This document shows, piece after piece, positions 18,698-26,231 of a stretch of 45,805 nucleotides of DNA. Below the pieces are notes generated by a model, which was given only the letters and a program-made list of their open reading frames with translations, was not told the origin of the DNA and made no database searches. How positions within the stretch are numbered: the first letter of the stretch is position 1; every line of letters begins with the position of its first letter. A program made the translations under genes and the position numbers. The stretch comes from Azoarcus taiwanensis (lineage in GTDB: Bacteria > Pseudomonadota > Gammaproteobacteria > Burkholderiales > Rhodocyclaceae), in assembly GCF_012910885.1 (NCBI RefSeq), contig NZ_WTVM01000015.1:1-45805 (forward strand). Reading direction: 5' to 3'.

Positions 18698-20269
18698 TCA
18701 GTGGCGGAAGTGGCGGAAGCCGGTGAACACCATGGCGATATCCTGCTCGTCCGCAGCGGCGATCACCTCCGCGTCGCGCATCGAGCCGCCCGGCTGGATG
18801 ACCGCAGTCGCGCCGGCCTGGGCGAGCACGTCGAGACCGTCACGGAACGGGAAGAAGGCGTCCGATGCGACGACCGTACCCTTGATCTCGAGACCGGCAT
18901 TGCCTGCCTTGATTGCCGCGATGCGGGCGGAGTCGACCCGGCTCATCTGGCCGGCTCCGACGCCGACGGTCATGCCGTCGCGGCAATAAACGATGGCGTT
19001 CGACTTGACGTATTTGGCGACCCGCCAGGCGAACATCAGATCCGCGAGTTCGGTCGGGGTCGGCTGGCGACGGGTGACGATCTTGAGATCGGCTACGGCG
19101 ACTGTTGCATCATCGGCACTTTGCACCAGCAGACCACCTGCGACCCGCTTGAAGTCCAGCGCGCCGCCGGAGCGACCCGGCGAGCAGGTCAGCACGCGCA
19201 CGTTCTGCTTGGCGGCGAGCAGGGCAAGTGCTTCGTCGGAATAGGCAGGCGCGATGAGCACTTCGAGGAATTGTGCCGACACCGCCTCGGCGGCTTCGCG
19301 ATCGACCTCGCAGTTGAAAGCGATGATGCCGCCGAAGGCCGACGTCGGGTCGGTGGCAAAAGCCTTGCGATAGGCAGCCGCCGGGCTGTCGCCGAGGGCC
19401 ACGCCACAGGGATTGGCGTGTTTGACGATGACACAGGCGGTGGTGTCGAACGCTTTGACGCATTCCCACGCGGCATCCGAGTCGGCGATGTTGTTGTATG
19501 ACAGTTCCTTGCCCTGGAGCTGGCGGTAGCCCGCGATTCCTCCCTCGGCAGCGCCCGGTTCGCGGTAGAAGGCTGCGCTCTGGTGAGGGTTTTCGCCGTA
19601 GCGCAGGTCCTGGACCTTGTCGAGGGCGATATGAAATCGCTCCGGGAAAGCCTGCCGGCCGCCGTCGTCGGTCAGGGCCGTCAGATAGTTGGAGATTGCG
19701 CTGTCGTATCGAGCGGTGTGGGTGAAGGCCTTGACCGCCAGCGAGAACCGGGTCTTCGCCGACAGCGCGCCTTCGTTGTCACGCAACTCACCGAGGATGC
19801 CCTCGTAGTCGTCCGGGTCGGTGACGATGCCGACACCGCCCGCTTCGTCGCCATGGTTCTTGGCGGCCGCGCGGACCATCGTGGGGCCGCCGATGTCGAT
19901 GTTTTCGATTGCTTCTTCCAGCGTACAGTCGTGCCTGGCGATGGTTTGGGCAAAGGGGTAGAGGTTGACCACCACCAGGTCGATGCGCGAGATGTCGTGG
20001 GCTGCGATGGTGTCCATGTGCTCGGGCAGATCGCGCCGCGCAAGAATGCCGCCGTGCACCTTCGGGTGCAGGGTCTTCACGCGGCCGTCGAGCATCTCCG
20101 GAAAGCCGGTGTGGTCGGATACGTCGGTGACGTCCATGCCCGCCTTGCGCAGCAGCGCAGCGGTGCCTCCGGTGGACAGGAGCTTGACGCCCAACTCCTG
20201 GAGGGCTTGTGCGAATTCGAGCACGCCGCGTTTGTCGGAAACACTGATCAGGGCCTGGGTGACTTTCAT
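18698..20269 (-). CDS. purH: Bifunctional AICAR formyltransferase/IMP cyclohydrolase
   Basis: Carries out the last two steps of IMP synthesis. The 523-aa protein has an N-terminal MGS-like IMP cyclohydrolase domain ([33 protein letters not shown]) and a C-terminal AICAR transformylase domain ([31 protein letters not shown]). Full length and intact. It lies 79 bases downstream of fis. Confidence 0.98.
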   Translation of the reverse strand: MKVTQALISVSDKRGVLEFAQALQELGVKLLSTGGTAALLRKAGMDVTDVSDHTGFPEMLDGRVKTLHPKVHGGILARRDLPEHMDTIAAHDISRIDLVVVNLYPFAQTIARHDCTLEEAIENIDIGGPTMVRAAAKNHGDEAGGVGIVTDPDDYEGILGELRDNEGALSAKTRFSLAVKAFTHTARYDSAISNYLTALTDDGGRQAFPERFHIALDKVQDLRYGENPHQSAAFYREPGAAEGGIAGYRQLQGKELSYNNIADSDAAWECVKAFDTTACVIVKHANPCGVALGDSPAAAYRKAFATDPTSAFGGIIAFNCEVDREAAEAVSAQFLEVLIAPAYSDEALALLAAKQNVRVLTCSPGRSGGALDFKRVAGGLLVQSADDATVAVADLKIVTRRQPTPTELADLMFAWRVAKYVKSNAIVYCRDGMTVGVGAGQMSRVDSARIAAIKAGNAGLEIKGTVVASDAFFPFRDGLDVLAQAGATAVIQPGGSMRDAEVIAAADEQDIAMVFTGFRHFRH

Positions 20270-20348
20270 GTTTGTCGTGCTGGGGATGGTTTTGAGAGCG
20301 GGTGGTTGAGACGGCGGCCGGCGAAGCGTGCCAGCGGTGAATGCCGTT

Positions 20349-20585
20349 TCAGAGCAACTGATGGTCGCTGAGCTTGCGTCGCAAGGTGTTGCGGTTGATG
20401 CCCAGGATCTGGGCGGCCACCGTCTGGTTACCGTTGGCCTGGCGCAGCACGAACTCGAGCATTGGGCGCTCGACGGTACGCATCATCATGTCGTACACCG
20501 CGGCGGGCTTTTCGCCGTCGAGGTCGCGAAAGTACTGGTCGAGCGTGCGGGTGACGCAGTCGGCAATGTCGTTCGCGCAACTCAT
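20349..20585 (-). CDS. fis: Fis family nucleoid/transcription factor
   Basis: A 78-aa DNA-binding protein. The C-terminal helix-turn-helix (about residues 53-74) has [22 protein letters not shown], the Fis signature, cited here over its core [10 protein letters not shown] and NRNTLRRKL; the N-terminal half forms the dimer and beta-hairpin region. The start overlaps the dusB stop by four bases (ATGA), the classic dusB-fis arrangement, which implies coupled translation. Confidence 0.95.
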   Translation of the reverse strand: MSCANDIADCVTRTLDQYFRDLDGEKPAAVYDMMMRTVERPMLEFVLRQANGNQTVAAQILGINRNTLRRKLSDHQLL

Positions 20586-21604
20586 GCTGCAAGCTCCTGG
20601 GGGAAATCGTCCTCGTAGCGCAGGTGGCTGTCGTGCTCGGCGAGTGCACCGAAGAAGCCATCCACCGCGTCAAGCTGGTCGCGGATGTCGCCGAGCTGGT
20701 TCATCATGCGTCGGAATGCCGCCGAACCGACCAGCCCTTTCGTGTACCAGGAGATGTGCTTGCGGGCGATCTTGACGCCCGTTTCCTCGCCGTAGAAATC
20801 ATAGAGGTCGGCGAGGTGCTCACGACAGACACGGTGGATCTCGGTGACCAGTGGCGGTGCGAGCAGCTCGCCGGTGGCGAGGTAATGCTCGATCTCGCGA
20901 AAAATCCAGGGGCGCCCCTGTGCGGCGCGACCGATCATGACGCCGTCGGCGCCCGTGTAATCAAGCACCTGTTTGGCTTTCTGCGGGGTGGTGATATCAC
21001 CGTTGGCGATGACCGGGATACGCACCAGCGTTTTTACATGAGCAATGGTGTCGTACTCGGCGTCGCCGGTGTATTGGTCTGCACGGGTGCGGCCGTGGAT
21101 CGCGATCGCGCGGATGCCGCTTTCTTCGGCAATGCGTGCGATCGTCGGCGCGTTGCGGTTCTCGCGGTTCCAGCCGGTGCGGAATTTGAGCGTGACCGGG
21201 GTGTTCGGCACTGCGGTAACCACCGCCTCGAGGATGCGGGTGACCAGCGGTTCGTCCTGCATCAACGCGGAGCCCGCCATGACGTTGCAGACTTTCTTGG
21301 CCGGACAGCCCATATTGATGTCGATGATCTGGGCACCACGATCGGCGTTGTATCGCGCTGCCTCGGCCATCATCGCCGGGTCGGCGCCGGCAATCTGCAC
21401 CGATATCGGATCGACCTCACCGTCGTGATTGGCTCTGCGCTGGGTCTTGGCGCTGCCATAGAGCAGCGAATTGGAAGTCACCATCTCCGAGACCGCGACG
21501 CCGGCGCCCATCTTCTTGCACAGTTGGCGAAAGGGGCGATCGGTCACCCCGGCCATCGGGGCGACGAAAAGATTATTACGCAGGGTAAAGCCGGCAAACT
21601 GCAT
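20582..21604 (-). CDS. dusB: tRNA-dihydrouridine synthase B
   Basis: FMN-dependent reduction of uridine in the tRNA D-loop. The 340-aa TIM-barrel protein begins with FTLRNNLFVAPMAGVTDRPF, contains the catalytic cysteine in NMGCPAKKV, TLKFRTGW, IHGRTRADQY, IANGDI and GVMIGRAAQGRPW. It leads the dusB-fis pair. Upstream, TAGAAT at minus-strand positions near 21637 resembles a -10 box, but no -35 or ribosome binding site is clear. Confidence 0.97.
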   Translation of the reverse strand: MQFAGFTLRNNLFVAPMAGVTDRPFRQLCKKMGAGVAVSEMVTSNSLLYGSAKTQRRANHDGEVDPISVQIAGADPAMMAEAARYNADRGAQIIDINMGCPAKKVCNVMAGSALMQDEPLVTRILEAVVTAVPNTPVTLKFRTGWNRENRNAPTIARIAEESGIRAIAIHGRTRADQYTGDAEYDTIAHVKTLVRIPVIANGDITTPQKAKQVLDYTGADGVMIGRAAQGRPWIFREIEHYLATGELLAPPLVTEIHRVCREHLADLYDFYGEETGVKIARKHISWYTKGLVGSAAFRRMMNQLGDIRDQLDAVDGFFGALAEHDSHLRYEDDFPQELAA

Positions 21605-21711
21605 GATTCGGAGGCGGTTTCAGGGTAAACCGCAATTCTAACCCATAAACCGGCGGTGTTCCGGCCTTGCGGTCACCGGACGCGGTGCGAACGGTGCGTT
21701 TCGCCAATGGC

Positions 21712-22872
21712 TCAGGGCCAGGCGCGAGCGCCGAACATCATGCGCCGGGCGACGAAATCCCGCAGTGGCGGACAGACGTCGAGCGCAAACAGACCCGCAC
21801 CGCGTGCGTGCCTGAGCAGCGGGTTGTCGTTGCTGAACAGGCGTACCAGTGAGTCGGTGAAGAAGATCGTGCTCTGGCGATCAAGCTTGCGCTGGTTGGC
21901 GAAGGTCAGCAACGTGTTCTGGTCGCCGGGATCTCCCGGATGGGCTTGCAGGACGCTGGCGAGGGCATGCACATCGCGCAGCGCGAGATTGAAGCCCTGC
22001 CCGGCGACCGGATGTAGCGTCTGTGCCGCGTTGCCAAGCCAGACGGTGCGCTGCCCAGTGGTTTCCTTCCGGTAGCGCAGACCAAGCGGATAACACAGGC
22101 GGTCGGAAACCTTGCCGAGCGCCACCCGCCCGCCGATGAGCGGCTGCAGGCGGTGGCGGTATTCATCGTCGTCCAGCTGCAGCATGGCTTCGGCGCTTTC
22201 CGGTGAGAGCACATGCACCAGCGCGAAACCCCTGCCGTGCGGCAAAAGGGCGACAGGCCCTTCGCGCGTAAAACGTTCGTAGGCGCGATACTCATGCCCG
22301 TTCGGGCAGTCGACATGGGCGATGACCGCCTGTTGCCGGTAGTCACGTTCGACGATGTCGGCATCCGGGTTGGCGAGCCCGCCTTCGGCGCAGGCCACGA
22401 GTCGGGCGCGAAGGCTCGATGGACCGTCCGAAGCATGTTCGAGGCTGGCTTCGACATGGTCTTCGTGTGCCGCAAGGGACTTGACCCGCGTGAATTCGCG
22501 TACTTCCAGCCGGGAGCGCGCGGCGATCTCGCCGAGTCGACTTGCCAGCGCGCCGGCCGAACCGACATGCCCCAGCGCGTCCAGTCCGTGGTCGGATGCC
22601 CGGATCAGCGTGCGCCCGAAGCCGCCTTGCTGTGATACGTGAATACTGCGTATCGGGGTGGTCTCAAGGCCTTGCCAGGCGCCGAGATTCTGCAGGGTCA
22701 GCCGAGTGCCGTGGGCGAGCGCGAGCACGCGCGGGTCGGCGGCACTGGCCTGCGCGCTGCGTGCATCGACCAGTACGATGTCCAGTCCGCTGTCTCGCAG
22801 TGCGCAGGCCAGCGCCAGCCCAACCGGCCCTGCACCGACGATGAGCAGATCATGCGTGTGCATGCTCACCAT
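21712..22872 (-). CDS. ubiH: UbiH/UbiF-type FAD-dependent hydroxylase
   Basis: A 386-aa flavoprotein monooxygenase for a ring hydroxylation in ubiquinone synthesis. The N-terminal dinucleotide fold is LLIVGAGPVGLALACAL, ADPRVLALAHGTRLTLQ is the UbiH-family segment near 45-60, and the GD-type FAD motif appears as WLGNAAQTLHPVAGQGFNLALRD-like sequence near 270 (core HPVAGQGFNLALRD). The start is the ATG at 22872 or 22863; either lies inside the end of pepP (14- or 23-base overlap). Pairing with pepP is the usual proteobacterial arrangement. The exact ring position hydroxylated cannot be told from sequence alone. Confidence 0.9.
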   Translation of the reverse strand: MVSMHTHDLLIVGAGPVGLALACALRDSGLDIVLVDARSAQASAADPRVLALAHGTRLTLQNLGAWQGLETTPIRSIHVSQQGGFGRTLIRASDHGLDALGHVGSAGALASRLGEIAARSRLEVREFTRVKSLAAHEDHVEASLEHASDGPSSLRARLVACAEGGLANPDADIVERDYRQQAVIAHVDCPNGHEYRAYERFTREGPVALLPHGRGFALVHVLSPESAEAMLQLDDDEYRHRLQPLIGGRVALGKVSDRLCYPLGLRYRKETTGQRTVWLGNAAQTLHPVAGQGFNLALRDVHALASVLQAHPGDPGDQNTLLTFANQRKLDRQSTIFFTDSLVRLFSNDNPLLRHARGAGLFALDVCPPLRDFVARRMMFGARAWP

Positions 22873-24202
22873 CCCGCATCAAGCGCTCGATCTCGTCGGC
22901 GCCGCGGGGTACGTCGTCGGTGATGAAATCGCAGCCTTCTGCGGAAACGAGTGCGTCGTCCTCGATGCGGATGCCGATGTTCCAGTAGGCTTCCGGGATG
23001 TCCGGCGCCGGACGGATGTAGCAACCCGGCTCGACGGTGAGCATCATGCCCGGTTCGAACAGGCGCCACTCGCCCGCTTTCTTGTACTCGCCGGCGTCAT
23101 GGACGTCGCGGCCCAGCCAGTGGCCGGTACGGTGCATGTAGAAACGCCGGTAGCGGCCTTCTTCGATTGCGGTGTCGAGCGGGCCGCGAATGAGCTTGAG
23201 GTCGATGAGCCCCTGGGTGATGACCTCGACCGCGGCCTCGTGTGGGGTGTTCCAGTGCTCGCCGGGGCGAATCGCTGCGCGTGCTGCGACCTGTGCGGCG
23301 AGAACGACCTCATAGATCTGACGCTGGGCGGTGGAAAAGCGCCCGTTCACCGGGAAGGTTCGGGTGATGTCGGAGGCGTAGCCGTTGAGTTCGCAGCCGG
23401 CGTCGATGAGCAGCAGGTCGCCGTCGTTCATGCGTCGATCGTTGCTGACGTAGTGCAGTACGCAGGCATTCGGGCCGCTGGCGACGATGGAGGAGTAGGC
23501 CGGCGCTTCCGATCCGCGGCGGCGGAAGGTGTGGAGCAGTTCGGCTTCAATCTCATATTCGAACATGCCGGGCCGGGTACGTTGCATCGCGCGGATGTGC
23601 GCCTCGGCCGAAATTCTTGCGGCGTGACGCATGATGCTGATTTCGACCTGATCCTTGACGAGTCGCATCTCGTCGAGCTCTGCGCGCACGTCACGGATGC
23701 TGTGCGGCGGCACCGCACCGGCTCGGGCATTGGCGCGCACTGCGTTGAGCGCGCGGGTGACCCGCTCGTCCCAATCCCGATCGTAGCCGACGCTGCACCA
23801 CAGCACCGGCTGCTCGGCGAGGAGTTCGGGCAGACGCAGGTCCAGGTCGCCAATCGTCCAGGCTTCGTCGAAGCCGAAGGTTTCGCGCGCCGCGTCGGGA
23901 CCGAAGCGAAAGCCGTCCCAGATCTCGCGCTCCTCGTTCTTCTCTCGGCAGAAGAGAATCGAGCGCGGTGTTTCGCCTGCAATGATGACCACGACGGCCT
24001 CGGGTTCGCCGAAGCCGGTCAGGTAGTGGAAGTAACTGTCGAAGCGGTAGGGGTAGTGCGTGTCGCGGTTGCGATGTTGTTCGACTGCGGTCGGCAGCAC
24101 CGCAATGCCGCCGCCGGCGGCGTTCATCCTGGCGATGAGACGCTGGCGGCGGGCAAGATAGGGAGCGATATCGGGAATCAGGCGGTCGATGGAGGCGTTC
24201 AT
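22850..24202 (-). CDS. pepP: Xaa-Pro aminopeptidase
   Basis: A 450-aa metallopeptidase of family M24B that removes N-terminal residues before proline. The N-terminal creatinase-like domain (YRFDSYFHYLTGF) is followed by the pita-bread fold with the metal ligands in LLIDAGCELNGYASDITRTFP, cited by its core DAGCELNGYASDITR, then HRTGHWLGRDVHD, TVEPGCYI and GIRIEDD. Full length. It overlaps ubiH downstream and starts nine bases after murU ends. Confidence 0.96.
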   Translation of the reverse strand: MNASIDRLIPDIAPYLARRQRLIARMNAAGGGIAVLPTAVEQHRNRDTHYPYRFDSYFHYLTGFGEPEAVVVIIAGETPRSILFCREKNEEREIWDGFRFGPDAARETFGFDEAWTIGDLDLRLPELLAEQPVLWCSVGYDRDWDERVTRALNAVRANARAGAVPPHSIRDVRAELDEMRLVKDQVEISIMRHAARISAEAHIRAMQRTRPGMFEYEIEAELLHTFRRRGSEAPAYSSIVASGPNACVLHYVSNDRRMNDGDLLLIDAGCELNGYASDITRTFPVNGRFSTAQRQIYEVVLAAQVAARAAIRPGEHWNTPHEAAVEVITQGLIDLKLIRGPLDTAIEEGRYRRFYMHRTGHWLGRDVHDAGEYKKAGEWRLFEPGMMLTVEPGCYIRPAPDIPEAYWNIGIRIEDDALVSAEGCDFITDDVPRGADEIERLMRDGEHAHA

Positions 24203-24211
24203 GGGGGCATA

Positions 24212-24946
24212 TTATCCGTGAAACCGGGTGTCGGCTTTCGACTCGCGCTGCGCGCCAGGGTTCTGGCTCTTCTTGAGGTGGCTGTCGAGTTCGGCGAGTC
24301 GTTCCGGGGTGCCGACGTCAATCCAGTAGCCATCATGGCGCTCGCCGGAGACCCTGCCTCGCGCCATCGCCATGCGCAGCAGCGGGCCGAGTGCTGCGCG
24401 TTCGCCGATGACGAGGCCGGAAAAAAGGTCGGGGTGGAAGAGTCCGATGCCGGCATAGGTCAGACGGTTCTCCGGAGCCTCGCTGACGCGCCCGCCTTTG
24501 AGCGTGAAATCTCCAGCGGAATGGTGGGGCGGGTTGGTGACCAGCATGAGGTGCGCGAGGGAGTCTCCGGACGTCAGGTGCCGGGCCTGATTGGCGAAAG
24601 CGCCGATATCGAAGTCACAGAACACGTCGCCGTTGATGACGAGAAAGACATCGTCGCCGAGCAGCTCTTGTGCTTGACGAATGCCGCCAGCGGTTTCCAG
24701 TGCCGCTTCCTCGGCCGAGTAGCGGATGCTCACGCCGAAACGGCTGCCGTCACCCAGCGCGTCTTCGAGCATCCGGCCCAGGTGGGCGTGGTTGATGACG
24801 ACATCACGCAGTCCGGCTTCTGCGAGCCGCTCGAGATGATGGCCGATGAGCGGCTTGCCGCCTGCGACGAGCAGCGGCTTTGGGCAGGTGTCGGTGAGCG
24901 GGCGCATGCGCTCGCCCCGCCCGGCCGCGAGAATCATCGTTCTCAT
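24212..24946 (-). CDS. murU: N-acetylmuramate alpha-1-phosphate uridylyltransferase
   Basis: A 244-aa sugar-phosphate nucleotidyltransferase with LAAGRGERMRPLT and CPKPLL at the N-terminus, INGDVFCDFD around residue 105 and WIDVGTPERL near the end. In the Pseudomonas cell-wall recycling route this enzyme makes UDP-MurNAc from MurNAc-1-phosphate. The assignment over other NTP-transferases rests on the coupling to amgK: its ATG overlaps the amgK stop by one base (TGATG). The start at 24946 fits the fold exactly; the longer frame does not belong. Confidence 0.9.
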   Translation of the reverse strand: MRTMILAAGRGERMRPLTDTCPKPLLVAGGKPLIGHHLERLAEAGLRDVVINHAHLGRMLEDALGDGSRFGVSIRYSAEEAALETAGGIRQAQELLGDDVFLVINGDVFCDFDIGAFANQARHLTSGDSLAHLMLVTNPPHHSAGDFTLKGGRVSEAPENRLTYAGIGLFHPDLFSGLVIGERAALGPLLRMAMARGRVSGERHDGYWIDVGTPERLAELDSHLKKSQNPGAQRESKADTRFHG

Positions 24947-25980
24947 CAGAACGTATAGCCGACGCCGATGGTACCGGGCTCGATGACGTCGAGCAGGCGC
25001 AGCAGCGGCTTGAGTTCGCCGTAGCGTGCGCAACTGCGACGCAGGTAGTCCATGACCAGGGGCATGTCCTTGAGATAGCCGTCCTTGCCGTCGCGATGAT
25101 GGAGGCGGGCGAAGATGCCGAGCACCTTGAGGTGACGCTGGACGCCCATCCAGTCGAAGTCGCGCTGAAAGTCAGCGAAGTCGGCGCGCACCGGAAGTCC
25201 GAACCGGCGTGCGATATCCCAGTAGCGCACCAGCAGGTCGAGGGTGAACTCCTCGTCCCAGTGGATGTAGGCATCCTTGAGCAGCGAAACCAGGTCGTAG
25301 CTGATCGGGCCGAACACCGCGTCCTGGAAGTCCACGATGCCCGGGTTGCGGCCTGCCTCGCAGACCATCAGATTGCGTGAGTGGTAGTCGCGATGGACGA
25401 AGACCCTGGGTTCAGCGAGATTGACCGCGAGGATCCGCTCATATGCGGTCTCGAGGGTCTGTTTCTGCGATTCGTCGAGCGCGATCCCCTTGTGCCGGGC
25501 AACGAACCACTCGTCGAACAATCGCATTTCGCGCAACAGCAGTTCTCGCGAATATTCAGGCAGTGCGTTGGCGTGGCTCGCCCGCTGGATGGCGATCAGG
25601 CTGCCGAGTGCTTCGGCATAAAGGTTGTGGGCGTTGTCCGCATCGAGTGCGTCCAGATACGTCTTGCTGCCGAGGTCGGACATCAGGATGAAGCCTTTGT
25701 CCAAGTCGGCTTCCACTATTTCGGGTACATGCACGCCGGCCGCGCCGAACAGCTCTGCGACCTTCAGCCATGGCCGACAGTCCTCGTGCGACGGGGGCGC
25801 GTCCATGACGATGAACGTATCGCCCGAGCCTTCGGGGGCGACGCGGAAGTAGCGCCTGAAGCTGGCATCCGATGATGCAGGGCTCAATTCGAAGGCCGCG
25901 CCTTTCAGGGCTTGGTCGAGCCACTTGCGTAGCTGTGCGTTTCTGTCCAATTCTGGCTCCCGGGTGTTTCCTTGTTGCAT
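24946..25980 (-). CDS. amgK: Anomeric MurNAc/GlcNAc kinase
   Basis: A 344-aa APH-type phosphotransferase that phosphorylates recycled MurNAc at C1, feeding MurU. The conserved segments are SSDASFRRYFRV at about 30-41, the catalytic VHRDYHSRNLM, and VDFQDAVFGPISYDLVSLL with the metal-binding aspartate. The ATG at 25980 is preferred because the frame farther upstream is not conserved in type. It is divergent from lptD, as in Pseudomonas, so envelope recycling and LPS export share a promoter region. Confidence 0.92.
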   Translation of the reverse strand: MQQGNTREPELDRNAQLRKWLDQALKGAAFELSPASSDASFRRYFRVAPEGSGDTFIVMDAPPSHEDCRPWLKVAELFGAAGVHVPEIVEADLDKGFILMSDLGSKTYLDALDADNAHNLYAEALGSLIAIQRASHANALPEYSRELLLREMRLFDEWFVARHKGIALDESQKQTLETAYERILAVNLAEPRVFVHRDYHSRNLMVCEAGRNPGIVDFQDAVFGPISYDLVSLLKDAYIHWDEEFTLDLLVRYWDIARRFGLPVRADFADFQRDFDWMGVQRHLKVLGIFARLHHRDGKDGYLKDMPLVMDYLRRSCARYGELKPLLRLLDVIEPGTIGVGYTF

Positions 25981-26033
25981 ACGTGGGTGACCTGTGCGGT
26001 GATCGAGTTGGCGTATCCGGCGCACCCGAACCC

Positions 26034-26051
26034 CGCAGGATGCGTCCTGCG
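26034..26051. repeat. Short inverted repeat in the amgK/lptD divergent region
   Basis: CGCAGGA and TCCTGCG pair perfectly around TGCG. The dyad lies 54 bases upstream of the amgK start and about 180 bases before the lptD start. It could be an operator or a leader hairpin; nothing further supports either. The remaining bases between the two genes show no other gene. Confidence 0.3.
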
Positions 26052-26231
26052 ATCTATCGATTGGTGGGTTTCCGTGTTCGCCAGTCAGAGTTTGCAGTTG
26101 AGCTGCAGGCGAAGCACGCCATAGCCTCGAACGCCGGTCGATCGATTGCTTCGCGCCTCGCCGCGACGCCTCCAACAGCTGGCGACCCTTGGTGTAAAAT
26201 TCAGCAGTTTACCAAATCCGCCTCCGCCGCC

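Noticed and set aside
17368-18726. A 452-codon plus-strand frame opposite purD.
   Set aside because: purD is intact with all ATP-grasp motifs; the antisense frame has no domain and no start signals.
22658-24958. A 766-codon open frame on the plus strand opposite ubiH, pepP and murU.
   Set aside because: The minus strand carries three full-length, motif-complete genes. Long antisense frames are common in GC-rich coding DNA, and this one has no recognisable domain.
25872-26231. Upstream extension of the lptD frame, 120 codons.
   Set aside because: It overlaps the start of amgK, reads through the divergent promoter region, and would place the signal peptide far inside the protein.
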